From NCBI GenBank assembly GCA_002842515.1, contig PHDC01000002.1, positions 254,744 to 318,743 of the forward strand: a stretch of DNA of 64,000 nucleotides. The letters are read 5' to 3'. Positions 50,829 to 63,222 of this stretch are shown piece after piece (position 1 is the stretch's first letter; every line of letters starts with the position of its first letter). A program made the translations under genes and the position numbers. This stretch comes from Bacteroidetes bacterium HGW-Bacteroidetes-5. Lineage in GTDB: Bacteria; Bacteroidota; Bacteroidia; Bacteroidales; UBA932. The notes beneath the pieces were generated by a model, which saw nothing but the letters and a program-made list of their open reading frames with translations, had not been told where the DNA came from and did no database searches.

Positions 50829-52457
50829 TTACAATGACTTGAGATATTCCACCAAATTTGTATCGCTATTGAGGCTCAGATGTGTTCTCATCCTGTATCT
50901 GGCCATATTTACGCTCTTTGGAGAGCAATCCATAAGGGTTGCAATCTGCTTTGTAGAGAGATTTGCCCTTAGAAAGAGGGCAATATTTTTATCATTCTTC
51001 GTTAAATCGGGGTGGTTTTGAGAGAGTCTGGCAATAAAACCTTCATTAATCTTTTCAATTTTCATAAGGACAGACTCCACATCACTATTTTTAGATTGGA
51101 GATTTCTTATGTGAAGATTAATTTTTCTGATCTCTGTAAGTATCTCCTTTTCCGGAAGTTTGTAAGTTTTAGTTAGTGAGGCTTGAATATTGTCCAACAG
51201 CTCATTACGGCTACTTAAATATGTTGCTATGTTTACCAGTTCACTCTCTACATACTGCTTCTGCTGCTCCATAAGCATATGTTTAGACTCAAGGCACTGA
51301 AGCTTGCGTCTGTTATTGATAAAATAGTAGATGTATAGCAGAAGTAATAGAGAAATAACAAGAAGTGAAATTGTTACTATCAAAGTTAGGTTCAATTTTT
51401 TTATATCGAGCTCCTTTTTTTGGAGACTCAACTCAAAATTCTTTTTGGAAAGAATCCTTCCCTGTATGATACTCTCTACATCACCAATGCTTTGAACACC
51501 TTCAATCCTCTCTTTTATTTCACTCATCTTTCGGTTAGACTCGTACGCCTGCCTAAAGTTGCCCATCGCAGCAAATATCTCCGACCTAATTTCGTAAGAG
51601 TTATACAGAAGCTCATTATAGCCACTCTCCCGGGAGATGGAGGTGGTCAAATCTATAAATTGCATTGCATCCCGATATCTGCCCGAAGTGAGATATATTC
51701 TTGAAATATTGAGATAGTTCTCTGCAAGATTATAACTGTTACCGCTCTGTTTGTTGATATCTATTGCCTCTTTAAGGTAGCTCTCTCTCTTTTCTATAGA
51801 TGCTGTCCCCTGTGAAAGATTGTTGAGGCTTAACGCTGCAATCTCCTTATCATCTACAGCTTTCGCAATATTATAGGCACGGTTAAAGAACTCGTCTGCA
51901 AGCTCTTTGGTCTTGAATCTCCTGTAAAAGAGACCCATATTATTACTGTGAAACGCCATTAAATTTAGGTCTCCCATCTTCTGATAGGTAGAGTCGCACA
52001 TATTAAGAGCATTAACAGAGGTGCTGTAATTTCCCAGCTTTATCTGTATTATTGCGTAGTAAGATTGGGCAATGGTAGCGGTTCTAATCTCTTTAACAGG
52101 GCAATACAAAATAGCATCGTGAATATAGAAAAGTGCCATTGCAATATTTCCAACCCGAAGGTTTGTTATAGTTTTAGAAATAGAGAATTGAGCCCTGGCA
52201 ATGCTATCTTCATAATTCTCCACTTTTGTCCCGGCTACGGGCACAATCCTTTGAGGAAGCGTAGATTTACCCCTGGGGTCACTCTTGATCAGATCTATCT
52301 TATTTATGTTTCTGTCTGCCCGGGAGGTGTCCTGTGAGTAGAGGAGATCAGGTGAAATTAAGAGAAGGCTAAACAGGAGAGAGAGCAAGACAGCAAAAGC
52401 GGTTACAACCTTGAGTGTAATTTGAATTCTAGATTTGAAAATCTCTTTGATACCCAT
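50829..52457 (-). CDS. TPR sensor with membrane helix and LuxR-like HTH
   Basis: A 542-residue protein: an N-terminal hydrophobic segment (about 16-38), TPR-like helices at about 75-335 (NSYNLAENYLNISRIYLTSG), a membrane helix at about 350-375 (LIVTISLLVISLLLLLYIYY), a coiled coil, and a C-terminal LuxR-type HTH (LRANLSTKQIATLMDCSPKS, then VNMARYRMRTHL). The pattern suits a periplasmic TPR sensor with cytoplasmic DNA-binding, as seen next to many SusCD loci. It lies 193 bp upstream of the DUF6242-SusC-SusD-thioredoxin run and is its probable regulator. Confidence 0.85.
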   Translation of the reverse strand: MGIKEIFKSRIQITLKVVTAFAVLLSLLFSLLLISPDLLYSQDTSRADRNINKIDLIKSDPRGKSTLPQRIVPVAGTKVENYEDSIARAQFSISKTITNLRVGNIAMALFYIHDAILYCPVKEIRTATIAQSYYAIIQIKLGNYSTSVNALNMCDSTYQKMGDLNLMAFHSNNMGLFYRRFKTKELADEFFNRAYNIAKAVDDKEIAALSLNNLSQGTASIEKRESYLKEAIDINKQSGNSYNLAENYLNISRIYLTSGRYRDAMQFIDLTTSISRESGYNELLYNSYEIRSEIFAAMGNFRQAYESNRKMSEIKERIEGVQSIGDVESIIQGRILSKKNFELSLQKKELDIKKLNLTLIVTISLLVISLLLLLYIYYFINNRRKLQCLESKHMLMEQQKQYVESELVNIATYLSSRNELLDNIQASLTKTYKLPEKEILTEIRKINLHIRNLQSKNSDVESVLMKIEKINEGFIARLSQNHPDLTKNDKNIALFLRANLSTKQIATLMDCSPKSVNMARYRMRTHLSLNSDTNLVEYLKSL

Positions 52458-52516
52458 TTAGAAAGCAATAAACAGTTGAGGTGTATCCCTCAATTATATT
52501 GCAAATTTAACAAAAA

Positions 52517-53719
52517 TTAAAATAGCAGCTTATATGGAAGCATCCTAAGGTAAAGCCCTCTTTGAATATGGTCGTACTTCCACTTGGAGGAGAACAGGTA
52601 ACTTAGCCTGAGAGTGTATCTGCCAAAAGATCCCATTCTTTTAAGTTTTTGCCGCTCAGTAATTCTGTATTTATTAAAAAAGATATCATTGAGAATTCTC
52701 TCTGTTAGCTTTTTATCTTCCTTAATATCCATATCTAAGTTTAGCCCAAGGTGAGTTTTGCATATTGACACAAACGAGGAGAATAGTTTAAACATATGAC
52801 TCTTTTTAAAGATCTTCTCCATCTTAACAAAATTGATGTAATCTCTATTTGTTTCAATAAAAAGTGTGAAATCGCATAGATGTCTGAGAAATATGCCGTA
52901 TTCAAGAAAATGGAGCACAAGATGGCGAACATAGTACAGCATCATAAATTCCGGATTCGGAGTTTTTACCTCCAAATCGCTCATTATAACTGTGTCACTT
53001 CCCAATACCAGTAACTTGTCGAGCTGTTTCTCAATTTTTCTGTCCTGTTTGGTGAAAAGTCTGTGACGAAACTGATAAAAAAGGAGGTGTTTATGGTTTC
53101 TTACAGTAACGCCTCTGTATTTAAATGTCGAGTAATTTTGATTAATTACATCTACATTAATTCCCATTTTACCGATTAACTTAATAGTTTTATTATAATC
53201 ATCTCCTATTAAAATATCTATATCTCCGTAATGGCGGTGCGATGGATGGTTATACATCTGTCCCGATACAATCCCATTTATGACCAACACCTCTATATCA
53301 TTCTCTTTTAAAAAATCCAGAAGCTCTTTCAACACCTCAACCTCTTTGAAATATATTTTCTCTGACTCTTGTGTGTCAATTTTCCATTTTGCAAACAGAT
53401 CTGCAGGAGGTGTATTTGTCTTAATGTCAATTAATCCATACTTCATTAACAGGGAACTCTCATTCAGGGCATCTTCATTTGCTTCCAAATTACTCTCCGG
53501 TATAAAAAGAAGCTCCAGCTGACTCGCATTTTCTGACACCTGTAACATCTGCAGTGCCATTGAGGTCACACCGTGCTTAGAGGACAGGGAATAAAGGTTT
53601 TGCCACCCCTCTCTATCCATTTTTATCTCATTGGATTCTGCTTTAGATACAGATTTTTCATTTTGAATATAATCCTTTAAAAGCGATAAAAGATAATAAT
53701 GATAAGCCGATAATTGCAT
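52517..53719 (-). CDS. NTP_transf_5-like nucleotidyltransferase
   Basis: A 400-residue cytoplasmic protein. DIEVLVINGIVSGQMYNHPS, then HRHYGDIDILIGDDYNKTIK carries the GDID metal-binding Asp pair and the surrounding pattern of the NTP_transf_5/DUF nucleotidyltransferase family usually found with polysaccharide or lanthionine-type clusters. The usual conserved Lys in the VLKG motif reads VING here, so activity may be lost or altered. Divergent from the CapD-like gene across 110 bp. Confidence 0.75.
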   Translation of the reverse strand: MQLSAYHYYLLSLLKDYIQNEKSVSKAESNEIKMDREGWQNLYSLSSKHGVTSMALQMLQVSENASQLELLFIPESNLEANEDALNESSLLMKYGLIDIKTNTPPADLFAKWKIDTQESEKIYFKEVEVLKELLDFLKENDIEVLVINGIVSGQMYNHPSHRHYGDIDILIGDDYNKTIKLIGKMGINVDVINQNYSTFKYRGVTVRNHKHLLFYQFRHRLFTKQDRKIEKQLDKLLVLGSDTVIMSDLEVKTPNPEFMMLYYVRHLVLHFLEYGIFLRHLCDFTLFIETNRDYINFVKMEKIFKKSHMFKLFSSFVSICKTHLGLNLDMDIKEDKKLTERILNDIFFNKYRITERQKLKRMGSFGRYTLRLSYLFSSKWKYDHIQRGLYLRMLPYKLLF

Positions 53720-53829
53720 CTATATGTGTACTTAAAGGTTTTTTTTGAAAAGGCGAACGAAAATAGGTAAAAAATTGGAAGCAAGCAAAAATATCGCAAA
53801 TATTCTTACATTAGAGAAAAAATTGAGAT

Positions 53830-54831
53830 ATGTTATTTTTTCTTAATAATAAAAGAGTGGTTATCACCGGAGGTACAGGTTCATTTGGAACAGCTTTGGC
53901 ACAAAGATTAGCAGCTTCCGGGAATTGCGATGTTGTTATATTTTCCAGAAACAGAGATAAACAGGAGCGAATGAGAGAGAGGTTCCCCTCTTTCAGATAC
54001 ATTGTTGGAGATATCCTAAATCGGTTAGATCTTGAAAATGCAATTGATGGAGCAGATTATCTGATTCACGCAGCCGCACTTAAAGAGGTTCCCTACTGTG
54101 AAGAGAATCCTATGGAGGCTGCTTTGAATAATATTACCGGGACAAACAATGTGATTGAGAGCTCCATTACCAAAGGACTCAAAAAAGTTCTTATTATTAG
54201 CACAGACAAAGCAGTATTACCTTCAAGTGCAATGGGAATTTCAAAAGCAATGATGGAAAAGGTTGTCTGGGCTAAAGCGAATCAAATAGATGTGAACTCC
54301 TCTTCACAAAAGCCCGTAACTGCTTTGAGTGTTTTAAGATTTGGTAACCTTCTGGGCTCTACAGGAACAGTTATTCCTCTGTTTATTAAGCAGATTCGTG
54401 ACGGGAAACCTTTGACTGTTACCAATCCGGATATGACCAGGTTTATGATGACCCTTGAACACTCTGTAAATTATGCTCTTTTTGCTCTTGAGAAAGGGCT
54501 TAACGGAGATCTTATAATCGAAAGGGCATCCTCTGTATCTATCGGAGATATTGCAACTGCAGTCATTGAAAATACCCCCGGAAGCAGCAGCGCTAAGTAT
54601 ACAATAACCGGAGCAAGAGCGGGCGAGAAGTTATACGAGATAATGGCAACCGAACAGGAGATGTTAAGGTCTGAAGAGCTCAATAATAATTACTTAAGAG
54701 TTTCGATGCTCCATTCGGTTAAACCACGACAAACAAACCCGTTAAAAGAGTTGAACTCACATACGGCTCCCCGTTTAGAAAATAGCGATCTCAAAGCGAT
54801 TATTAATGATATCTCCACACAGATGGGTTGA
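53830..54831 (+). CDS. Nucleotide-sugar 4,6-dehydratase, CapD/FlaA1-like (short form)
   Basis: A 333-residue SDR enzyme: GGTGSFGTALAQRLA (NAD-binding Gly motif at 14-28), STDKA at 124-128 and Met135-xxx-Lys139 where classical SDRs have Tyr-xxx-Lys. The Met is typical of the UDP-GlcNAc inverting 4,6-dehydratase group (CapD/PglF/PseB). The product feeds capsule or glycan synthesis. Its neighbour upstream is the nucleotidyltransferase. The last 40 residues are atypical and polar. It lies 79 bp before the hybrid kinase. Confidence 0.83.
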   Translation: MLFFLNNKRVVITGGTGSFGTALAQRLAASGNCDVVIFSRNRDKQERMRERFPSFRYIVGDILNRLDLENAIDGADYLIHAAALKEVPYCEENPMEAALNNITGTNNVIESSITKGLKKVLIISTDKAVLPSSAMGISKAMMEKVVWAKANQIDVNSSSQKPVTALSVLRFGNLLGSTGTVIPLFIKQIRDGKPLTVTNPDMTRFMMTLEHSVNYALFALEKGLNGDLIIERASSVSIGDIATAVIENTPGSSSAKYTITGARAGEKLYEIMATEQEMLRSEELNNNYLRVSMLHSVKPRQTNPLKELNSHTAPRLENSDLKAIINDISTQMG

Positions 54832-54910
54832 TAAGCTAAAGAGTAGTCAATTAAACTAAAGAGCAGATTATTTGTTAGAGGTTATTTATGGAGTAAATCC
54901 ACACCTGTAT

Positions 54911-57953
<3,043 letters not shown>

Positions 57954-57967
<14 letters not shown>

Positions 57968-58889
57968 CCAGATTAATAAAAGCGGTAATATCTGTACCTA
58001 TAAAAATAACCTCTGTTTTTGTAATTTTATCGACTGGAGTTAGGGTAGCAATCTTGTCTCCGTCAACATATTGAATCATATAGTCGCATCCATCTGCACA
58101 CATAATAAAACCTTTCACCCTTATTACAGATTCCGGAATTGTCCTGCAAAATATGTGTAACCTCTCTTTATCTACCCTCTTGGTCGTTCGAAAAATGTGA
58201 GAGTGGATATTAACCGGCCGTGTTCCGGGAGAGGCGGCATTTGCCGGGGATCTCTCATTCACAACCCGGGATAGGGTTTGAAGTTCGTTCCGGTTAAGAA
58301 AAATATTGTCAAAACTAAAGGGTGAACTCTCCAGCAGCTCTGCAAAACTCGCACAGGCAACTGCCGCATTCGGGCTAAGCGACTTAATCCTCTCTTTAAC
58401 AATCTCAATCTGTACCGAATCTTCCCTGTCACATTTATTTATTACCACGCTGTCTGCCACTCGCACCTGGTTGTTTATACTCTTGACATATCCGGACATT
58501 TTTAGAAAAAGCGACGGCTCCACAATGGTCAAAATATGAGAGAGGTAAAAGTGGCTGCTATCGTTAAGCAGCGAACCCACGGATATCGGGTCACTAAGGC
58601 CGGATGCCTCAATCAAAATTAGATCCGGGCTCTTCTCTACTACCAACCTAACAAGCTCTTCCCGAAAATCTGAGTAGAGGCATATACAGAATATTGAGCC
58701 TTTGTTTAGCTCAACCAACTCAAAGTTCCATTTGGACATCTTCAGCTGAACAGAGTCACACGAGGCATCTGCATATTCATTCTGAATTACCGCAATTCTC
58801 ATTCTCTGCGAGTAGTTCTCAAGCACCCTGCTCAGAAGGGTGGTTTTACCGCTTCCAAGAAACCCTGTTATGAGAACAACCCTTGACAT
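57954..58889 (-). CDS. CobW/G3E-family GTPase
   Basis: A 311-residue P-loop GTPase: Walker A GFLGSGKTTLLS at 9-20, ILIEASGLSDP, and VVINKCDRED (G4). In CobW/COG0523 proteins a CxCC site precedes the switch; here it reads Cys68-Ile-Cys70-Leu, missing the last Cys. The C-terminal CobW_C-like part (LHIFCRTIPESVIRVKGFIM) is present. It likely delivers a metal or checks cofactor loading for the enzyme encoded directly upstream; the genes share one base at 58889 (stop/start overlap). Confidence 0.85.
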
Positions 58890-60256
58890 CAGTGTTTTAG
58901 TCTTTCGTAGATTGAGTTATAAATTTGATCTACAGGAGGAATATTTGAGGAGAATACTACATCTTGTGCTATACAAATTGTTGGTATCTTCTTAACTCCA
59001 AGCCTTTTCATCATATTTAGCCCGCTCCGCTCCTTTATCTTATGCTCAGTCACAACCACCCTCTCTCCAAATGGCTCTGCAGCTCTTAAAACCGCACTCA
59101 TCATATACTGGCAGGGTGCGCAGGAGGCTGAGTCAAGGGTTATAACATCTATTTTGAGAGGGCCATCCGGGTCATCTTTCAATATGTAATCCTGACCATC
59201 TTCAAAAGATAGTTCCGAGTTGCCCTCACTCATAATTGCCTTTACAACTTCTCGTCTATACCCATTTTTTACAATCTCTGAGACAGCCTTGAGGTTGTTC
59301 ACAACTGTAGAGTAGGGCAAATCACACCCGGGCGATAGAATAAACCCTCTGCTCCCCCCTATCTCCATACACTCAACAGCATCCTTCTCACAATCTGTCT
59401 CATCTCCAAAGAGAAGGGTTGAGGTGAGCTTTAGATTTCCCCCAAAACTAACTCCCTGTTCAAGAGCGATATCCCTTACATACCCGAGAGAGATATTTTC
59501 ATCTACCGAAATATTGTCCGGTCTGCATCTGCACATAGATTCTATGTTGTGTTGTGCATCTCCGCAAACAAAAAATGATGAGAGCACACCTCTCTCCCGA
59601 ATATGGTCAAAAATCCCGGTTGCATAGCCACAGACAAATTTATCAAACTGCTCTGTGCCAATTTGACTTACCATAGGGTCCACTATTGCAATTACATCAC
59701 ACCCTGCCTCGATATAGTAGTCGCTCATCTTTTTCGCCACAACGCTGCAGAACTCCATAAGATCATAAACATAGAACTCATCCATAAACATCTGCATAAA
59801 AATATCTGTTCCAAGCAGATGAAGACCAAGTGTAAATGGGCCTGTAACCAACCCATAGATGGCAACTTCCGGGTACAACTCCGATATCTCTTTTACGGCT
59901 TCAAGAGCAACTGCAATCCTTCCACTCTCCTTTGATGGAATTTTCAAATCTGTAATATCTACCCCCTCTGTAAGCGGGTGGCCTATTACTGAGGGAGGGT
60001 TGCTCTTTGCCCAAACGACTCTGCATCCAAGTGCCTCAGCTTCAAGCTGAAGGTCAAAGAGTACCGGGATACCGTCGGGTTTATATATCTCTATAGCAGA
60101 AGAAACGCCTCTTACTATTAATTCTTTAGAGTTTAGATAACTCTCCGAATCTACTCCTGCCAGAGATGCTCCGTGAACACCAACAAAGGGTACCCACGGC
60201 ACACTGGAGAGAGGCTCCAGTTTCATAGCCTTTGCAATAAGCTCCTTTCCGGTCAT
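58889..60256 (-). CDS. UroD-family methyltransferase fused to thioredoxin-like domain
   Basis: I choose the ATG at 60256 (455 residues, starting MTGKELIAKAMK); a start at 60310 would add a poorly conserved 18-residue N-terminus. Residues 1-345 follow the UroD/MtaA pattern (PWVPFVGVHGAS; YGLVTGPFTLGLHLLGTDIF; CSVVAKKMSDYYIEAGCDVI; FFVCGDAQHNIESM; SPGCDLPYSTVVNNLKAVSE). In this class a zinc-activated thiol such as CoM or a corrinoid accepts methyl groups. Residues 370-455 form a thioredoxin-like fold with Cys379-Ala-Pro-Cys382. The fusion is uncommon and suggests redox control or thiol supply. No corrinoid protein is encoded nearby. Confidence 0.82.
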   Translation of the reverse strand: MTGKELIAKAMKLEPLSSVPWVPFVGVHGASLAGVDSESYLNSKELIVRGVSSAIEIYKPDGIPVLFDLQLEAEALGCRVVWAKSNPPSVIGHPLTEGVDITDLKIPSKESGRIAVALEAVKEISELYPEVAIYGLVTGPFTLGLHLLGTDIFMQMFMDEFYVYDLMEFCSVVAKKMSDYYIEAGCDVIAIVDPMVSQIGTEQFDKFVCGYATGIFDHIRERGVLSSFFVCGDAQHNIESMCRCRPDNISVDENISLGYVRDIALEQGVSFGGNLKLTSTLLFGDETDCEKDAVECMEIGGSRGFILSPGCDLPYSTVVNNLKAVSEIVKNGYRREVVKAIMSEGNSELSFEDGQDYILKDDPDGPLKIDVITLDSASCAPCQYMMSAVLRAAEPFGERVVVTEHKIKERSGLNMMKRLGVKKIPTICIAQDVVFSSNIPPVDQIYNSIYERLKH

Positions 60257-60273
60257 AATAATTACACTTTGTA

Positions 60274-60281
60274 CAAATATA
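60274..60281 (-). promoter_or_regulatory. Possible -7 element of the UroD-thioredoxin/CobW unit
   Basis: On the minus strand TATATTTG fits TAnnTTTG, 17 bp from the ATG at 60256. No TTTG lies at the right distance upstream. Confidence 0.35.
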
Positions 60282-60350
60282 AATAATTTGGACGGGCATA
60301 TCGGGTTCAAACCTTAAAAATTTTATTATCTTTATTAAAACAAATTTTTT

Positions 60351-61496
60351 ATGAAGATTCACGAATATCAGGCTAAAGATTTCTTTACAGCATACGGTAT
60401 ACCGACAGCCAAGGGGGTTGTTTGCACAGATTCAGACTCCTGTGTGGCCGCATATATGCATATGAAGTCTCCCGTTGTTGTTATTAAAGCACAGGTTCAC
60501 ACCGGCGGAAGAGGGAAGGCCGGCGGAGTTAAAATTGCCAAATCTTCAATTGAGGTAAAGGAGAGGGCAGATGAGATTTTGGGAATGGATATAAAGGGCT
60601 TTACAGTAGACAGGGTTATGGTAGCAGAAGGGGTAGATATTGCCTCGGAATACTACATTAGTTTTGTCGTAGACCGTAATACCAAGTCGGTTGTTCTAAT
60701 AATGAGCAGAGAGGGAGGAATGGATATTGAACAGGTTGCAGCCGAAACCCCGGACAAAATTCACCGTATATCAATTGACCCGTTTGTAGGTATACCCGAT
60801 TTCCTGGCAAGAAAAGCTGCCTTTATGCTCTTTGACGACATTGCTCTTGTGAGGCAGGCTGCGCCGCTAATCCAAAATATGTATAAACTCTTTGTAGAGA
60901 AGGATGCCTCACTGGTTGAGATAAACCCTCTGGTTGTTACAAACGACTTAAAAGTACTTGCTATAGACGGAAAGATGAATTTTGACGACAACGCCATCTA
61001 CCGCCATCCGGATTTAGAGGCGATGTTTGAACCTACAGAGGAGGAGAAAAAGGAGCACGATGCCAAATCCAAAGGATTCAGCTTTGTACATCTGGGAGGA
61101 GAGATAGGTTGTATGGTAAATGGTGCCGGTCTTGCAATGGCCACAATGGATATGATAAAGCTCTACGGCGGAGAGCCGGCCAACTTTTTGGACATTGGGG
61201 GGAGCTCAAACCCGAACAAGGTAATTGAAGCGATGAAGCTGCTTCTTAGTGATAAGGAGGTAAGAGTTGTTCTAATCAATATTTTTGGAGGTATTACCCG
61301 TTGTGATGATGTTGCCCGGGGGCTGATAGAGGCATTTAAACAGTTTAAAACTGAAATCCCTATAGTTATACGGCTTACGGGAACCAACGAAAAAGAGGGA
61401 AGGGAGATGCTCAAAGGTACCTCTTTCCATAGTGCACAAACAATGAGCGAGGCTATAATCAAGGCAGTAGAGTTAAGTAAAACAGACAAAAAATGA
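60351..61496 (+). CDS. sucC: Succinyl-CoA synthetase beta subunit (ADP-forming)
   Basis: A 381-residue subunit of the TCA/methylmalonyl-pathway enzyme converting succinyl-CoA, phosphate and ADP to succinate, CoA and ATP (or the reverse). ATP-grasp N-terminus ([40 protein letters not shown]), then INPLVV, and the C-terminal ligase lobe ([30 protein letters not shown]). Its stop overlaps the sucD start by 4 bp (ATGA). Divergent from the UroD-type gene across 94 bp. Confidence 0.95.
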   Translation: MKIHEYQAKDFFTAYGIPTAKGVVCTDSDSCVAAYMHMKSPVVVIKAQVHTGGRGKAGGVKIAKSSIEVKERADEILGMDIKGFTVDRVMVAEGVDIASEYYISFVVDRNTKSVVLIMSREGGMDIEQVAAETPDKIHRISIDPFVGIPDFLARKAAFMLFDDIALVRQAAPLIQNMYKLFVEKDASLVEINPLVVTNDLKVLAIDGKMNFDDNAIYRHPDLEAMFEPTEEEKKEHDAKSKGFSFVHLGGEIGCMVNGAGLAMATMDMIKLYGGEPANFLDIGGSSNPNKVIEAMKLLLSDKEVRVVLINIFGGITRCDDVARGLIEAFKQFKTEIPIVIRLTGTNEKEGREMLKGTSFHSAQTMSEAIIKAVELSKTDKK

Positions 61497-62356
61497 GTAT
61501 CTTAATAGATAAAAATACCAAGCTGGTAGTACAGGGTATTACCGGACGAGATGGTGGCTTTCACGCCGGCAAAATGAGCAGTTATGGAACAAAAGTCGTT
61601 GCCGGAACAACTCCCGGCAAAGGTGGTCAAAAGACCGAGGGTTTTGTCCCAATTTTCAATACAGTGACTGAGGCAGTCCAGAATGAGGGGGCAAATACCT
61701 CAATAATTTTTGTTCCTGCACCATTTGTTAAGGATGCAATAATGGAGGCTGCAGATGCGGGAATCTCACTTATCGTTTGCATTACCGAGGGTGTTCCCAC
61801 AGTTGATGTAATTGCTGCCCGCAATTATGCTCTGGGCAAAGGAGCTCAGCTTATTGGACCTAACTGCCCGGGGCTTATATCACCGGGAAAGAGTCTTGTT
61901 GGTATTATGCCCGGTAATATTTTTAAAGAGGGGTCCACCGGAGTAATCTCCAGAAGCGGCACACTTACTTACGAGGTGGTTTATAATCTTACCCTCAAAG
62001 GTAAGGGACAGTCAACCGCCATTGGCGTTGGGGGAGATCCCGTTGTGGGGCTATACTATATTGAGCTACTCAAAATGTTTCAGGATGACCCTAATACAGA
62101 TTCAATAGCACTTATCGGTGAGATTGGCGGAGATGCAGAGGAGCAGGCTGCCAAGTATATAAAAGAGCATATAACCAAACCTGTTGCCGTCTTCATTGCC
62201 GGTGCAACAGCGCCTGCAGATAAAAGAATGGGACACGCCGGTGCGATTATCTCTAGCGGATCGGGAACTGCAAAAGAGAAGATTGAGGCATTTGAGGCAG
62301 CCGGAGTACCTGTTGCCAAAGAGCCATCTCAAATTCCCAACCTGCTTGGTAAATAA
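61493..62356 (+). CDS. sucD: Succinyl-CoA synthetase alpha subunit
   Basis: A 287-residue subunit with the CoA-binding N-terminus ([29 protein letters not shown]) and the phosphohistidine His248 in [10 protein letters not shown]. Pairs with SucC. The frame ends 35 bp before the start of the structured RNA candidate. The gene is standard for Bacteroidota making succinate or propionate. Confidence 0.95.
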   Translation: MSILIDKNTKLVVQGITGRDGGFHAGKMSSYGTKVVAGTTPGKGGQKTEGFVPIFNTVTEAVQNEGANTSIIFVPAPFVKDAIMEAADAGISLIVCITEGVPTVDVIAARNYALGKGAQLIGPNCPGLISPGKSLVGIMPGNIFKEGSTGVISRSGTLTYEVVYNLTLKGKGQSTAIGVGGDPVVGLYYIELLKMFQDDPNTDSIALIGEIGGDAEEQAAKYIKEHITKPVAVFIAGATAPADKRMGHAGAIISSGSGTAKEKIEAFEAAGVPVAKEPSQIPNLLGK

Positions 62357-62390
62357 GATTTCTTATAATAATGGTTTATGTCTGATTATG

Positions 62391-62600
62391 CCCCAATTGC
62401 GGAGGTTTTCGCAGCCCCACAACTAAGTTAATAACGACAAACGGCGATATCGGTGTCAGCTAAGGAAAACTTTGGCTCCAGAAGATGGAGGGGACCCACC
62501 GCAAGGTGAGGAGGATTTTCCGGGCTGACACCGTGAGCCTCAGTAAGTTATTGACCGCCAATTAAAAAAAGGCTGCCTAGTAATTAGGCAGCCTGTTCTT
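62391..62600 (+). ncRNA. Structured RNA candidate between sucD and ferritin
   Basis: A long-range folded region without a coding frame. Outer stem: 62395-62402 with 62555-62563 (one bulged C). Next: GTTAATAAC (62427-62435) with GTTATTGAC (62547-62555; shares one base with the outer stem). A perfect 10-bp stem CGGTGTCAGC (62451-62460) / GCTGACACCG (62524-62533). Inside it, GGAAAA (62464-62469) / TTTTCC (62516-62521), a small hairpin CTCC/GGAG (62476-62490), and CACC-GCAA-GGTG with a GNRA tetraloop (62497-62508). A -7-like TATGTCTG at 62377-62384 would start transcription near 62391, and the terminator at 62570 would end it. Family unassigned; a 6S-like or Bacteroidales-specific RNA is possible. 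Confidence 0.65.
62570..62600. terminator. Two-way rho-independent terminator
   Basis: A perfect 10-bp stem AGGCTGCCTA (62570-62579) / TAGGCAGCCT (62585-62594) with a 5-nt loop. T-rich bases follow on the plus strand and seven T on the minus strand, so it can end both the RNA above and ferritin (stop 62621). Confidence 0.85.
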
Positions 62601-62620
62601 TTATAATAATTTCAAGCAGA

Positions 62621-63139
62621 CTATTTGGCAGCCTGAGTTGCATCTACAAATACTCTTGTTGCAAGCTCTTTATCCAGCATATAAAGCGCAGGACCGTTGT
62701 CTCCTACAAACTTAAGCTGGTCAATAATTGCCAGTGCATTCTCCTCCTCCTCTGCCTGTTCGTCAATAAACCATTGAAGCATATTGGCTGCTGCGTGATC
62801 TCTCTCTTTTAGAGCAACTTCATAGCAGTTATGAATCATATCGGTAACTTTGCACTCGTGTTTATATGTGCTCTCGAATATATCCTTAATACTGCTCCAA
62901 TCTGTCTCCACCTCAGCAATAGGCTCAAGTTTTACCTCACCTCCGCGGGCAATTATATAATCGAACAGTTTTAGCGCGTGTGAAGTCTCCTCCTGGAATT
63001 GAACTCTCATCCAGTTTGCAAAACCTGTCAGCCCCTTTTGAGCCAGGTATGAAGACATTGACAGATATAAGTATGCGCTCCAGAACTCTGCATTAACCTG
63101 TTTATTTAAAACCTCCTGTACATTTTTATTGAATCTCAT
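62621..63139 (-). CDS. ftnA: Ferritin
   Basis: I start at the ATG at 63139 (172 residues, MRFNKNVQEVLNKQVNAEFW), the normal ferritin N-terminus; the frame continues upstream to 63223 but adds non-ferritin residues. Ferroxidase residues Glu18, Glu51 and His54 are visible (ETSHALKLFDYI), with the later EQAEEEENA on helix D. Forms a 24-mer that oxidises and stores iron. Downstream of the histidine kinase by 83 bp in the same direction. Confidence 0.93.
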   Translation of the reverse strand: MRFNKNVQEVLNKQVNAEFWSAYLYLSMSSYLAQKGLTGFANWMRVQFQEETSHALKLFDYIIARGGEVKLEPIAEVETDWSSIKDIFESTYKHECKVTDMIHNCYEVALKERDHAAANMLQWFIDEQAEEEENALAIIDQLKFVGDNGPALYMLDKELATRVFVDATQAAK

Positions 63140-63222
63140 AATTATAATATTTAATAGTTTATTTAGATTTTGATTTAGTATTATAACAAAAAACCTGCCA
63201 AAATGTTGCAGATTGACCGGCA

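Noticed and set aside
62464-62482. RNase P RNA core
   Set aside because: AAGGAAAACTTTGGCTCCAG resembles the P4 region, but the locus is far too short and lacks the conserved ACAGAAA partner.
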